Shown here: positions 1 through 6,506 of the stretch, piece after piece
Layout of the letters: each line of letters opens with the position of its first letter
How positions within the stretch are numbered: the stretch's first letter is position 1
From: Streptomyces sp. NRRL WC-3549
GTDB lineage: Bacteria; Actinomycetota; Actinomycetes; Streptomycetales; Streptomycetaceae
NCBI RefSeq assembly: GCF_000721935.1
Contig: NZ_KL585394.1
Span: forward strand, 123,063 to 141,511
Direction: 5' to 3'
Length of the DNA stretch: 18,449 nucleotides
The notes under the pieces: model-generated
Seen by the model: the letters and a program-made list of their open reading frames with translations, nothing else
What the model was told of the DNA's origin: nothing
Databases searched by the model: none
Made by a program: the position numbers and the translations under genes

Positions 1-360
1 GGGTTACGGACCGGCCCGAGGGGGGGGTTTCCACCATAACCCTTCGTAAGTGATGCTGCGTGCCACGCCACTCCATCATTACTCTCCGAATTCACCGGAA
101 TGCGCTGTGAGCACGATTCCGCGTTCTTTTCCGGCCGGGAGTTCGAGGGGTACGGGACGGTTTCCGGCCCGGGTGGCGGCCCGGGCCGCCTGCGGGGGCT
201 GGAGGAGCGGGTGGAGCGGGTGGGCGGTTGACGGTGGGCGAGGCCACCGACGGCGGCACGCGTGAGGGCGGCCGGTTCCCCCGGCCGGGACGGCGGGACG
301 GCGGGTCGGCGCATTGCGGGTCGGCGGGGCAACGGGTCGGCGGGTCAGCGGGGCAACGGG
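1..360. other. Gene-free stretch at the left edge
   Basis: I see no credible gene here. Bases about 35-130 are less GC-rich than the surroundings and could hold a promoter for something outside the window. From about 200 on the sequence is G-rich and low in complexity and runs into the 8-base tandem repeat at 317-372. A 71-codon open frame at 50-265 has no ribosome binding site and an arginine/glycine-rich product typical of chance frames in high-GC DNA. Confidence 0.5.
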
Positions 361-372
361 TCAGCGGGTCAG
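317..372. repeat. Seven tandem 8-base units overlapping the end of a gene
   Basis: Seven contiguous 8-mers of the forms cgggtcgg, cggggcaa, cgggtcgg, cgggtcag, cggggcaa, cgggtcag, cgggtcag fill 317-372 exactly. The last units contain the stop codon (361-363) and final codons of the minus-strand gene 361-816, so the array grows out of, or into, the C-terminus of that protein. The unit is not a multiple of three, so a change in copy number inside the gene would alter its C-terminus. Confidence 0.8.
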
Positions 373-816
373 GAAGCGGATCGTCACGGTGTCTCCGCCG
401 GTGACCACGAAGTCACCCTCCTCGCACCGGAGGACGGCCTCGTGCACCTTCTCGTGTGCGCCCCGCCGCTCGTGCGTGCCGACGATCGTCCAGGCTCCGG
501 TGTACGGGAGCGGCGGCAACTGGGGCAGCGGGCCGAACTCCCACTGGCCGGCGGGTACGCACCAGTCGGGCAGGGCGGGCCAGGCGCCGGAGGTGATCCC
601 GAGCGTGCCGTCCGACGCGCAGGTCAGCAGGACCGAGGCGCCCCCGTCGAGGACGAACTCCACGGCCTCCGGTTCCCCCGCACGCCCTTCGGGCCGGTAG
701 AAGAGCCCGTGGACCGCGCTGATCCGCGCCCCGGTGAGCCAGTCGGCCCTGCTGCGGCGCCGGCGGCCTGCCGGGCGGGTGGCCTCTCCGCCGGACGTGT
801 CCCTTCCTACCGTCAT
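361..816 (-). CDS. Uncharacterised 151-residue protein
   Basis: I do not recognise the family. The product has a basic N-terminus (about residues 1-27, arginine-rich), then a largely hydrophilic domain with alternating hydrophobic residues suggesting beta strands. It has no signal peptide or membrane segment. Two cysteines lie in the central and C-terminal parts (LLTCASDG and LRCEEGD) and aromatic residues are plentiful (GAWPALPDWCVP). The ATG at 814-816 was chosen because a strong GAAGGAG sits 7 bases upstream; the frame stays open further upstream but that extension is arginine/proline-rich and looks non-coding. The stop codon lies inside an 8-base tandem repeat array. The neighbouring methyltransferase is on the same strand 233 bases upstream, so the two are probably transcribed separately. 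Confidence 0.75.
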   Translation of the reverse strand: MTVGRDTSGGEATRPAGRRRRSRADWLTGARISAVHGLFYRPEGRAGEPEAVEFVLDGGASVLLTCASDGTLGITSGAWPALPDWCVPAGQWEFGPLPQLPPLPYTGAWTIVGTHERRGAHEKVHEAVLRCEEGDFVVTGGDTVTIRFLTR

Positions 817-1049
817 GACCCGCTCCTTCGTTGTGCGCTCGGCCAACAGGGTCGCACTACCTATGAGGAGGACGGTGGGGCAGGTGAGCTCGTTGCGTCT
901 GCCGTGCGGGGCGGGCGCGTTGCCGCGTGGGTGTGGGGCGTGGGGTGTGTGGTGCGGGGTGCTGCGGGGGCGTGGGCGCGAAGTCGCCCTCACCGTACGG
1001 CCCGGTGTGCTCTCCGTCGTGCGCGCGCCAGGCCGTCGGCACGTCGGGG

Positions 1050-1871
1050 TCACCGGGCTCTGCGGGCCTCGATCAGGAAGCGTGAGCTGTGCGCGACGAA
1101 GGGCCCGTCGGCCTCGATCTCCCGGTGCAGCGTGTGTAGTTGCGGCAGATAGGCATCGACCGTGAAGCCGGGGACCATCCAGATGACCTTGCGCAGGAAG
1201 TAGACGACGGCCCCGATGTCGGAGAACTCGACGCGCAGCCGCTCCGCGCGCAGATCGACCACGTCCAGCCCGGCGGCCTCCGCGTCGGCCGCCGCGCGCT
1301 GCGGGTCCCGGGCGGCGCGTGACGCGGCCGGCTGCGGCCCCAGGAAGTACTCGACGACCTCGAACACGCTGGCCGGGCCCACCTGCTGGGAGAAGTAGGT
1401 GCCGCCGGGGGCCAGCACCCGGGCGATCTCCTCCCACCAAGTGGTCACCGGGTGCCTGCTGACCACCAGGTCGAAGGCACGGTCCCCGAAGGGCAGCGGT
1501 GGCTCGTCCGCGTCCGCGACGACCACCGCGCCGCGCGGGTGGAGCAGTTCCGTGGCGCGGGCGATGTTCGGCGGCCAGGACTCGGTGGCCACGGTCAGCG
1601 GGGGGAGCCGGGGCACGGAGGCCAGGACCTCGCCGCCGCCGGTCTGGATGTCGAGCGCGGACTCGGCCCGTGCCATGCGGTCCGCCATGGCCCGGGCGTA
1701 CCCCCAGGAGGGGCGCTGCTCGGTCGCCCGTCCCTCCAGCCAGGAGAAGTCCCAGCCGTCGACGGAGACCGCGTCGGCCTCCGCGACGAGGGCGGCGAAC
1801 CGCGCGTCGGACTCCGGGCCGGGGGCGGAGGGGGAGGAGGCGGGCGCGGGGTCGGCGGGCGGCGGGGTCAT
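1050..1871 (-). CDS. Class I SAM-dependent methyltransferase
   Basis: A 273-residue cytoplasmic protein with a Rossmann-type methyltransferase core. Motif I is visible as LDIQTGGGEV (about residues 73-82), where the glycine-rich loop binds S-adenosylmethionine. An acidic strand end follows (VVVADADEPPLPF, about 117-128), then FDLVVSRHPVTTWWEEIARVLAPGGTYF (in the 133-160 region), the usual post-motif II/III pattern. The C-terminal half (VVYFLRKVIWMVPGF, about 222-236) is aromatic-rich and may form the substrate pocket. The substrate cannot be told from the sequence. The first 30 residues are proline/alanine-rich and probably disordered. The ATG at 1869-1871 has only a weak ribosome binding site; it is chosen because the frame upstream runs into the 15-base tandem repeats. 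There is no operon partner. Confidence 0.85.
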   Translation of the reverse strand: MTPPPADPAPASSPSAPGPESDARFAALVAEADAVSVDGWDFSWLEGRATEQRPSWGYARAMADRMARAESALDIQTGGGEVLASVPRLPPLTVATESWPPNIARATELLHPRGAVVVADADEPPLPFGDRAFDLVVSRHPVTTWWEEIARVLAPGGTYFSQQVGPASVFEVVEYFLGPQPAASRAARDPQRAAADAEAAGLDVVDLRAERLRVEFSDIGAVVYFLRKVIWMVPGFTVDAYLPQLHTLHREIEADGPFVAHSSRFLIEARRAR

Positions 1872-2236
1872 ACGGCCAGCGTGACAGCGCCGCGTATCGA
1901 AAAGCGACCGTTTAACCCTGCGGCGAGGCACTGCGCGGACGCGTGACCGGCGGACGCGTGACTGACAGACGCGTGACTGGCGGACGCGTGACCGGCCGCC
2001 CAGCCGCCCAGCCGCCCGGCCGCTCGGCCCTCTGCCCGTCCACCTGTCCGCCCGGCTCAGGCCGCGAGGCCCGCCGGTTCCCATTCCCCATGTCCTCCTG
2101 AGCGCGTATGAGCTGCCGCGGAGTGGGCCGTACGGTCAGATGCCCCGACTGCTCGACCGAGTCATGTGTCCCCTGAAGGCGATGGCACGGGCTCTCCTGA
2201 GCAGGCTCGGCGTGCCCCGCGCCTTGGCGGTCGCCA
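1872..2236. other. Gene-free stretch with tandem repeats
   Basis: The 365 bases between the methyltransferase start and the SUKH-like gene's stop contain the 15-base repeat array (1937-1996), a run of GCCGCCCA-type short repeats just after it (about 1996-2030), and otherwise nothing I can assign. Open frames across it (for example 1912-2247 minus) translate to low-complexity arginine/proline/threonine sequence containing the repeat, so they are not called. The promoter of the methyltransferase should lie at the left end. Confidence 0.5.
1937..1996. repeat. Four tandem 15-base units
   Basis: Units at 1937-1951, 1952-1966, 1967-1981 and 1982-1996 follow the consensus GGACGCGTGACYGGC. Units 1 and 4 are identical; units 2 and 3 differ by one to three bases. 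Each unit carries the palindrome ACGCGT, so the palindromes are phased every 15 bases. The array lies about 65 bases upstream of the methyltransferase start. Confidence 0.85.
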
Positions 2237-3319
2237 TCAGCCGTCAAATGTCCGCCATGGAATGTCCAGCCGGCGCAGAGGGTGCAGTGCGCTGCGTTGC
2301 GCGGCGCCGATCCAGACCTGGAGCTTGTCCTCGTCCCGGTCTGCTGTGACGTCGGCGACCAGGCCGGGAGCGACCAGAAAGTCCCTCGGTGCGACGGGTG
2401 ACAGGAACGGCCGCAGGGGCACGCGCTGGAGGCAGCCTTCGAGCGTGGGCAGGGAGTCTCTGGGAACGTCGTGGGAGAGGGCCAGGTAGGGGGCGGTCAG
2501 GGCTGCTTCGTGCAGCAGGAACTGCAAGAGGAACCCACTCAGCGGTTCCTGTTCGGGCACTGGGTGATCATCTTCCAGCCAGACGGTCGGATCGGTGTCG
2601 GTGGCACCGGGCTGCCAGGGGAACGACCAGGTCCAGCAGCCCTGGTTCTCGACGCCGAAGACCAGGCGCTCCGCGCTGTTGTCCGGGCGCAGTCCACTGG
2701 CCGGCAGGATCGTGTTCTGCCTGCCGGAAACGGCCGGGTGCCGCGCGGCCAGGTGGTAGAAGTCGGCCAGCGCCCACGGAACAGAACCCGGTAAGTCGGT
2801 GACCAGTCCGTCTGTGCCGGTCGCCGGAAACCAACCCTTGACGAAGAGCTCAAGGGCCTTACCACGGTCGGTGTTCACGTGGTCGAGCCACTCCAGGCCG
2901 GGAAGGCCAGGTGGCGTGGTCGGCGGCCGGACTCTGTCGAGCACCTCCTGGTCCAGTTGGGAGTCGAGGCGCAGCACGCAGAGCATGAATCGGTCGTTGC
3001 TCCGTTCACCTCTCACCGGCCGTGCCGTGCCGAGGTAGATGCATGCCTCTTCGAGCCGGACGAACACGTGCACGGGTCGGCGGGGATCTTCGTCCCAGAT
3101 CCGTGAGGCGAGCCTGGCTGGGCCCGAGCCGTGCAGCCGGAACTCCCTGCTGTTCCACACGCAGCTGGTGGTCAGGCCATCCACGGCGTCCGCAATGATC
3201 ACGGGCTCCGCCGCGCCGAACCCGACGACGGCGCCGCCGATCGTGAACATTTCGGCGTCGGGCCCGACGAGAGCCAGGGCCTCGGCTTCATCGACCAGGT
3301 CCAAGCAGGTCAAGGGCAT
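2237..3319 (-). CDS. SUKH (SMI1/KNR4)-like domain protein with an unknown N-terminal domain
   Basis: A 360-residue protein with no signal peptide or membrane segment. Residues about 165-290 resemble the SMI1/KNR4 (SUKH) fold: a helix with WALADFYHLAARHP, then QNTILPASGL, then LVFGVENQGCWTWSFPW with a following acidic WLEDD, and LSGFLLQFLLHEA. That layout is typical of bacterial immunity-type SUKH proteins. Residues 1-133 are a separate domain I cannot name, with the pattern VHVFVRLEEACIYLGTA. A SUKH-like role (binding and neutralising a nuclease or deaminase toxin) is inference; no toxin gene is adjacent. Codon 176 is TTA (plus-strand 2792-2794), rare in Streptomyces and read by the bldA tRNA. 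The ATG at 3317-3319 is the first in frame and lacks a clear ribosome binding site. Confidence 0.75.
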   Translation of the reverse strand: MPLTCLDLVDEAEALALVGPDAEMFTIGGAVVGFGAAEPVIIADAVDGLTTSCVWNSREFRLHGSGPARLASRIWDEDPRRPVHVFVRLEEACIYLGTARPVRGERSNDRFMLCVLRLDSQLDQEVLDRVRPPTTPPGLPGLEWLDHVNTDRGKALELFVKGWFPATGTDGLVTDLPGSVPWALADFYHLAARHPAVSGRQNTILPASGLRPDNSAERLVFGVENQGCWTWSFPWQPGATDTDPTVWLEDDHPVPEQEPLSGFLLQFLLHEAALTAPYLALSHDVPRDSLPTLEGCLQRVPLRPFLSPVAPRDFLVAPGLVADVTADRDEDKLQVWIGAAQRSALHPLRRLDIPWRTFDG

Positions 3320-3536
3320 GGCGGCGAGTGTAACCAGGCCGGACAGCGCAGTAGCCGGGCGATCGTGGCGGGTGGGCCGGTGGAGTCTCGCGACGCCGAT
3401 GCCTGCTCATGACCGCCCCCGGCATCGCGCGCAGGTCACGGCGCCGGTGTGCCGCCGACGACCGATCACCACCCCGGGGCGGAAAGCGACTACGAAGAGC
3501 AGAGAGACACCCCATTTCCGGGTTCCTTGAGCCGGA

Positions 3537-3555
3537 CAGGGGCCACGAGCCCCTG
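3537..3555 (-). terminator. Hairpin just after the prepilin peptidase stop
   Basis: A perfect 7-base stem (CAGGGGC / GCCCCTG) with a 5-base loop lies 10 bases beyond the prepilin peptidase stop codon in the direction of transcription. There is no U-run, as is common for Streptomyces terminators. The surrounding 246-base gap (3320-3565) holds no other feature that I can support. Confidence 0.5.
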
Positions 3556-3565
3556 GAAAGGGGCA

Positions 3566-4322
3566 TCAGAAAGTGGACGCTGCGAGGCCGCCGAGCAGCA
3601 GGCCGAGCAGGGCGCCCCCGATCATGAACGGGCCGAACGGGATGCCGGTCTTGCGCCCGGCCCGGCGCAGCAGCAACAGCCCGGCCCCGTACACCGCTCC
3701 GAACAGGAACCCGGCGAAGCCCCCCGCGCACAGCACCGCCCACCCGTACCACCCCAGGGCCACCCCGAGGGCCAGGGCCAGTTTCACGTCGCCGAAACCC
3801 ATACCGCTCGGGTTGATCAGGAAGAGCAGGAAGTAGAAGCCGCCGAGCGCGGCCCCGCTGAGCAGTGCCGTCGTCCAGGAGCCTTTGTGCCCGGGGAGCA
3901 GGGCGGCGCCTCCGAGCAGCAGGGCCACGGCGCCGGCGAGCGGCAGGGGCAGCGCTGTCTCTTATACACAGCCCGACGGCCCAGGCGAGGGCCCCGCAGG
4001 CGAGCACGGTGACGGCCGGGGCGACGGCGACGGGGGCGTAACGACGGGGACGCACGGCCGGAGCGCCGGTCCCCGGGGCGTGCTCGTGGACGGCCTCGGA
4101 GGCGGCCTCGGAGCCCTGGGGGGTGGGGACGGGTACGGCACAGCTCGCGCAGGCGACCGAGCCGAGCCAGCCGCGCCCGGGACCGGTGAGCGCGTGCCCG
4201 GCCGGACACGCCTCCCGCCACGGTTCCTCCGGCTCGACGGAGAACCGGTACGCGACCCGTGGTAACAGCAGTCCGGTGGCGGCACCCCAGAGCACGGCGA
4301 CCGCAATCAGTGTGGTGTCCAC
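3566..4322 (-). CDS. Type IV prepilin peptidase (A24), reading frame broken by an artefactual insertion
   Basis: A membrane aspartyl protease that cuts the leader from type IV/Flp prepilins. From the GTG at 4320-4322 the first half reads to about position 3971 (residues 1-117), with a first membrane helix, then LPRVAYRFSVEPEEPWREACPAGH and a cysteine pair as in Streptomyces A24 enzymes. The frame is lost at 3955-3970, a 16-base Tn5 mosaic-end fragment. Without those 16 bases the frame rejoins (AVG then PLPLPLAGAVALLLGG) and gives 246 residues. The second catalytic aspartate is in the GMGFGD motif of GMGFGDVKLALALG. The usual first aspartate segment (VDxxxxRLPD) is missing exactly at the joint, so about 30-40 residues were probably lost in assembly. 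If read alone, the C-terminal part starts at the ATG at 3926-3928. Codon 20 is TTA (plus-strand 4263-4265). Likely partner: the Flp-like prepilin at 13169-13402. Confidence 0.85.
3955..3970. other. Tn5 mosaic-end (tagmentation adapter) fragment, 16 bases
   Basis: The plus strand reads CTGTCTCTTATACACA, identical to 16 of the 19 bases of the Tn5 mosaic end; read on the minus strand it gives the residues VYKRQ, a familiar mark of untrimmed adapters in assemblies. There is no transposase, no second end and no 9-base target duplication, so it is not a transposon. It is best read as a library adapter built into the assembly. Confidence 0.9.
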
Positions 4323-4426
4323 GGGACGGACCCTAATCGGCTTCCCCTGTACGGGTCTTGGGCCCTGGGGCCCACGGGGGTCGTTGTGGACCCACGGCGG
4401 CGGTACGAGGACTACGGTCGGTGCCC

Positions 4427-4840
4427 ATGGGGACTTGGCGCAACGGCAGCGGCACACTGACGGTCGACGCGGACGCCGACGCGGGCCCGGGACCCGTCGA
4501 GGCGGGGGAGATCCCGCTGCGGATCGCGGCCTCGTACCGGGCGCGGGCGAAGGGGCTGCTCGGCGTGGACGGCGTGGACGGGGCGCTGCTGATCTCCCCG
4601 TGTCAGAGCGTGCACACCTTCCGGATGCGGTTCACCATCGATGTGGCCTATCTGGACCGGGGGTTCAGGGTCCTGGCCGTCCGCACGATGAGGCCCGGCA
4701 GGCTCGGGCTGCCCAGGTTGCGGGCGCGTCATGTGCTGGAGGCCGAGGCGGGGGCGATGGAGCGGTGGGGCCTGCGTCCGGGCGGCCGGGTGCGGGTCTC
4801 GGCGGCGCCGCGCGGGGAGGCTCCGCCGCCTGGGCGGTGA
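4427..4840 (+). CDS. DUF192 family protein
   Basis: A 137-residue cytoplasmic protein of the DUF192 family. The family pattern is clear: RAKGLLGVDGVDGALLI, then CQSVHTFRMRFTIDVAYLDRGF, then VLAVRTMRPGRLGLPRLRARHVLEAEAG. These correspond to the conserved glycine-rich start, the S-HTF-M-F-ID-A-LD core and the late LE-AG motif. The biochemical role of the family is not established. The start is uncertain by two codons: GAGGA at 4407-4411 is 9 bases before a GTG at 4421 but 15 before the ATG at 4427; the ATG is preferred because family members as I know them begin at this M-G-x-W. It is divergent from the prepilin peptidase, about 105 bases away, and convergent with the mannosyltransferase gene. 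Confidence 0.85.
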   Translation: MGTWRNGSGTLTVDADADAGPGPVEAGEIPLRIAASYRARAKGLLGVDGVDGALLISPCQSVHTFRMRFTIDVAYLDRGFRVLAVRTMRPGRLGLPRLRARHVLEAEAGAMERWGLRPGGRVRVSAAPRGEAPPPGR

Positions 4841-4890
4841 CGCGTTCGGCCGGCACCGTGGTGTCGTGCCCCACGACCCGTGAGCCCGGA

Positions 4891-6090
4891 TCAGGGCGGG
4901 CCCGGCCCCAGCAGGGTCCACGCCCCGTAGCCGGCGGAGGCGAGCGCCAGAACGGTGAGTACCCCCACGGTCCTGGCGGTGGACCGCAGTCGGAGCAGCG
5001 CGAGCGCCGGCGGGATCAGGAGCGGGAAGGCGGGCATCATCAGCCGTGGCCGGGACCCGAAGTAGCCGGAACCGATCAGCGAGATCACGACGATCGCGAT
5101 GCCGTACACGAGCACGGGGAGCGGCTGTCTCTGCCGTACGCACAGGACCACCAGCCACCCCAGCAGCCCCAGCACGGCGCAGAGGCCGAGGGCGGCCGGC
5201 AGGGGGAGCCCGGCGATGAAGGCGGCCAGCGCCCGGCCGCCGTCGATGCTGTTGCCCCACTCGGCCTGGACCTCGAAGTAGGCGAACGGGCCGCCCTGGC
5301 GCACGGCGACGAACACGACGTACGCCAGCCAGCCCACCGGCGCGAGGCAGACGCCGATCAGCATGCGGGCCCGCCGTCGCAGGAGGCCCGGGCGCGGGCC
5401 CGACCGGTACTCCCGTACGAGGGTGACGGCGGCGGTGACGGTGAGCGCGGCGACGAGGGCCGCCGCCGAGGGCCGGGTCAGCCCCGCCAGGACGCTCAGC
5501 GCGCCCGCCACGATCCAGCGGTCCCGCAGCACCGCGTACAGCGCCCAGGCGGCGAGCGCGGTGAACAGGGTCTCGGTGTACGCCATCGACTGGACGAACG
5601 CCGTCGGGTACGCCCCCCACAGCGCGGCCAGCACCACTCCGGCACGCCGTCCGTGCAGCCGCGCCCCTACGGCCCCTATCCCCCAGGCGGCGAACAGCCC
5701 GGCCAGCCAGGCGACGGCGATCCCGGCGCCCTGGAGGGTCAGCGGGGTGGCGGCGGCGAGCGACCGTTCCAGGGCGGGCAGCAACGGGAAGAAGGCGAGG
5801 TCGGGGTGGAGGGTGCCGTCCGGGAGGGTGGCGGTGTAGCCGTAACCGTTCTCGGCGATCCGCTGGTACCAGACGGAGTCCCAGCGCCCGCCGAGCAGGT
5901 GCCAGGCGTCCTTCCCGGCAGCCGAAGCCGCCCCCTGGAAGACGAGCAGCCCGACGGCCCGGACGGCCGCGTACGCCGCGAGGGCGGGGGCCGCCGCGGT
6001 GAGCGCCGCCCGGGCACGGAGCCGGACGCCCGCGGCGCGGGGCGGCGCCCCGGCGGCGGCAGGCCGGGGCAGGGTCTGGTTGTCGGGCAT
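4891..6090 (-). CDS. PIG-V-like integral membrane mannosyltransferase
   Basis: A 399-residue polytopic membrane protein with about ten hydrophobic segments after a 25-residue basic, proline-rich N-terminus. The motif GGRWDSVWYQRIAENGY (about residues 67-83), followed by a loop ending in LAFFPLLPALE, is the signature of the PIG-V/GT-C class, which transfers mannose from a polyprenyl-phosphate donor on the outer face of the membrane; the tryptophan-aspartate pair is the probable active-site region. Later landmarks are YTETLFTALAAWALYAVLRDRW and SRPRLMMPAFPLLIPPAL, also typical. The acceptor is unknown. The ATG at 6088-6090 has no good ribosome binding site; the upstream extension is low-complexity. 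It converges with the DUF192 gene (50-base gap). Confidence 0.85.
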   Translation of the reverse strand: MPDNQTLPRPAAAGAPPRAAGVRLRARAALTAAAPALAAYAAVRAVGLLVFQGAASAAGKDAWHLLGGRWDSVWYQRIAENGYGYTATLPDGTLHPDLAFFPLLPALERSLAAATPLTLQGAGIAVAWLAGLFAAWGIGAVGARLHGRRAGVVLAALWGAYPTAFVQSMAYTETLFTALAAWALYAVLRDRWIVAGALSVLAGLTRPSAAALVAALTVTAAVTLVREYRSGPRPGLLRRRARMLIGVCLAPVGWLAYVVFVAVRQGGPFAYFEVQAEWGNSIDGGRALAAFIAGLPLPAALGLCAVLGLLGWLVVLCVRQRQPLPVLVYGIAIVVISLIGSGYFGSRPRLMMPAFPLLIPPALALLRLRSTARTVGVLTVLALASAGYGAWTLLGPGPP

Positions 6091-6477
6091 ACGGCCGATT
6101 ATGACGACCGGGGCCCGGCGGCCGTCCCGCCGTATCCCCGGCACGGGTCCCTCCCACGCCGCGCGGGGCCCTCCCGCGCCGGCCGTCGGGGCCGGGGGGC
6201 CGGGGGCCGCAGGCCGCAGGCCGCAGGTGCCAGGAAGGGAGAGGACCGAGGCCCCGCCCTGCCAGGAGTGCCGCGTTCCCCTCTCGCACCCGAGGAAGGG
6301 GCCCAGCCCGGAGAGGCCGTCCCGTCGTACCGGAGCCGGGCCGGGCCGACCGGGCCGAGCCGGGCCGACCGGGCGGTGCCCACCCACGCGGAACCGGACC
6401 AGGCGGAACCGAACCGGGCCGGGCGGAGTTATCCACAGGCCTCAGCGGGATCGGCGCCGGGCGTGCATCGTTACCCC
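6091..6477. other. Gene-free, very GC-rich stretch with short repeats
   Basis: The 387 bases between two divergent genes contain three copies of GGCCGCA (6205-6225), several imperfect copies of GGGCCGACCGGGCCGAG (about 6330-6370), and a DnaA-box-like site at 6429-6437. Open frames on both strands give only alanine/arginine/proline-rich shadows. Promoters for both flanking genes must lie here but I could not identify them. Confidence 0.5.
6429..6437. promoter_or_regulatory. DnaA-box-like 9-mer
   Basis: TTATCCACA matches the Escherichia coli consensus DnaA box exactly (the Streptomyces consensus is TTGTCCACA). It is a single copy, 40 bases before the AbiEi-like gene, in otherwise extremely GC-rich sequence, so it stands out, but one box does not make an origin. 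It may be a regulatory site for the next gene. Confidence 0.35.
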
Positions 6478-6506
6478 ATGAACACTCACTGTTACCCCAT
6501 GGACAC
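6470..6506 (+). repeat. Duplicated 16-base element around the start codon
   Basis: GTTACCCCATGAACAC at 6470-6485 and GTTACCCCATGGACAC at 6491-6506 match at 15 of 16 bases and are 21 bases (7 codons) apart in the same frame. Each copy contains an ATG. The duplication produces two equivalent starts for the AbiEi-like gene, seven codons apart. Confidence 0.8.

Noticed and set aside
50..265. Small 71-codon open frame at the left end
   Set aside because: No ribosome binding site, and the product is low-complexity after residue 25; no recognisable family.
317..372. CRISPR-like array from the 8-base repeat (and the 15-base repeat at 1937-1996)
   Set aside because: Units are directly abutted without spacers and there are no cas genes.
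1912..2247. 111-codon open frame over the 15-base repeats
   Set aside because: Its C-terminal part is just the translated repeat, the start lacks a ribosome binding site, and it overlaps the end of the SUKH-like gene.
3955..3970. A real Tn5-type insertion
   Set aside because: Only 16 bases of one end are present, without a transposase, a second end or a 9-base target duplication.
4841..4890. Terminator between the convergent DUF192 and mannosyltransferase genes
   Set aside because: Only 5-base stems (CGTGG/CCACG, GGCAC/GTGCC) with 9-base loops can be drawn, which is not above chance in this composition.
5843..5845. Further possible TTA codons (for example at 5843-5845, 10545-10547, 11548-11550, 12258-12260, 13359-13361, 4039-4041)
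   Set aside because: Checked against the reading frames of their genes; all are out of frame. Only those at 2792, 4263, 13113 and 14104 are in frame.
6429..6437. Replication origin at the DnaA-box 9-mer
   Set aside because: Only one box was seen and there are no dnaA or dnaN genes nearby.
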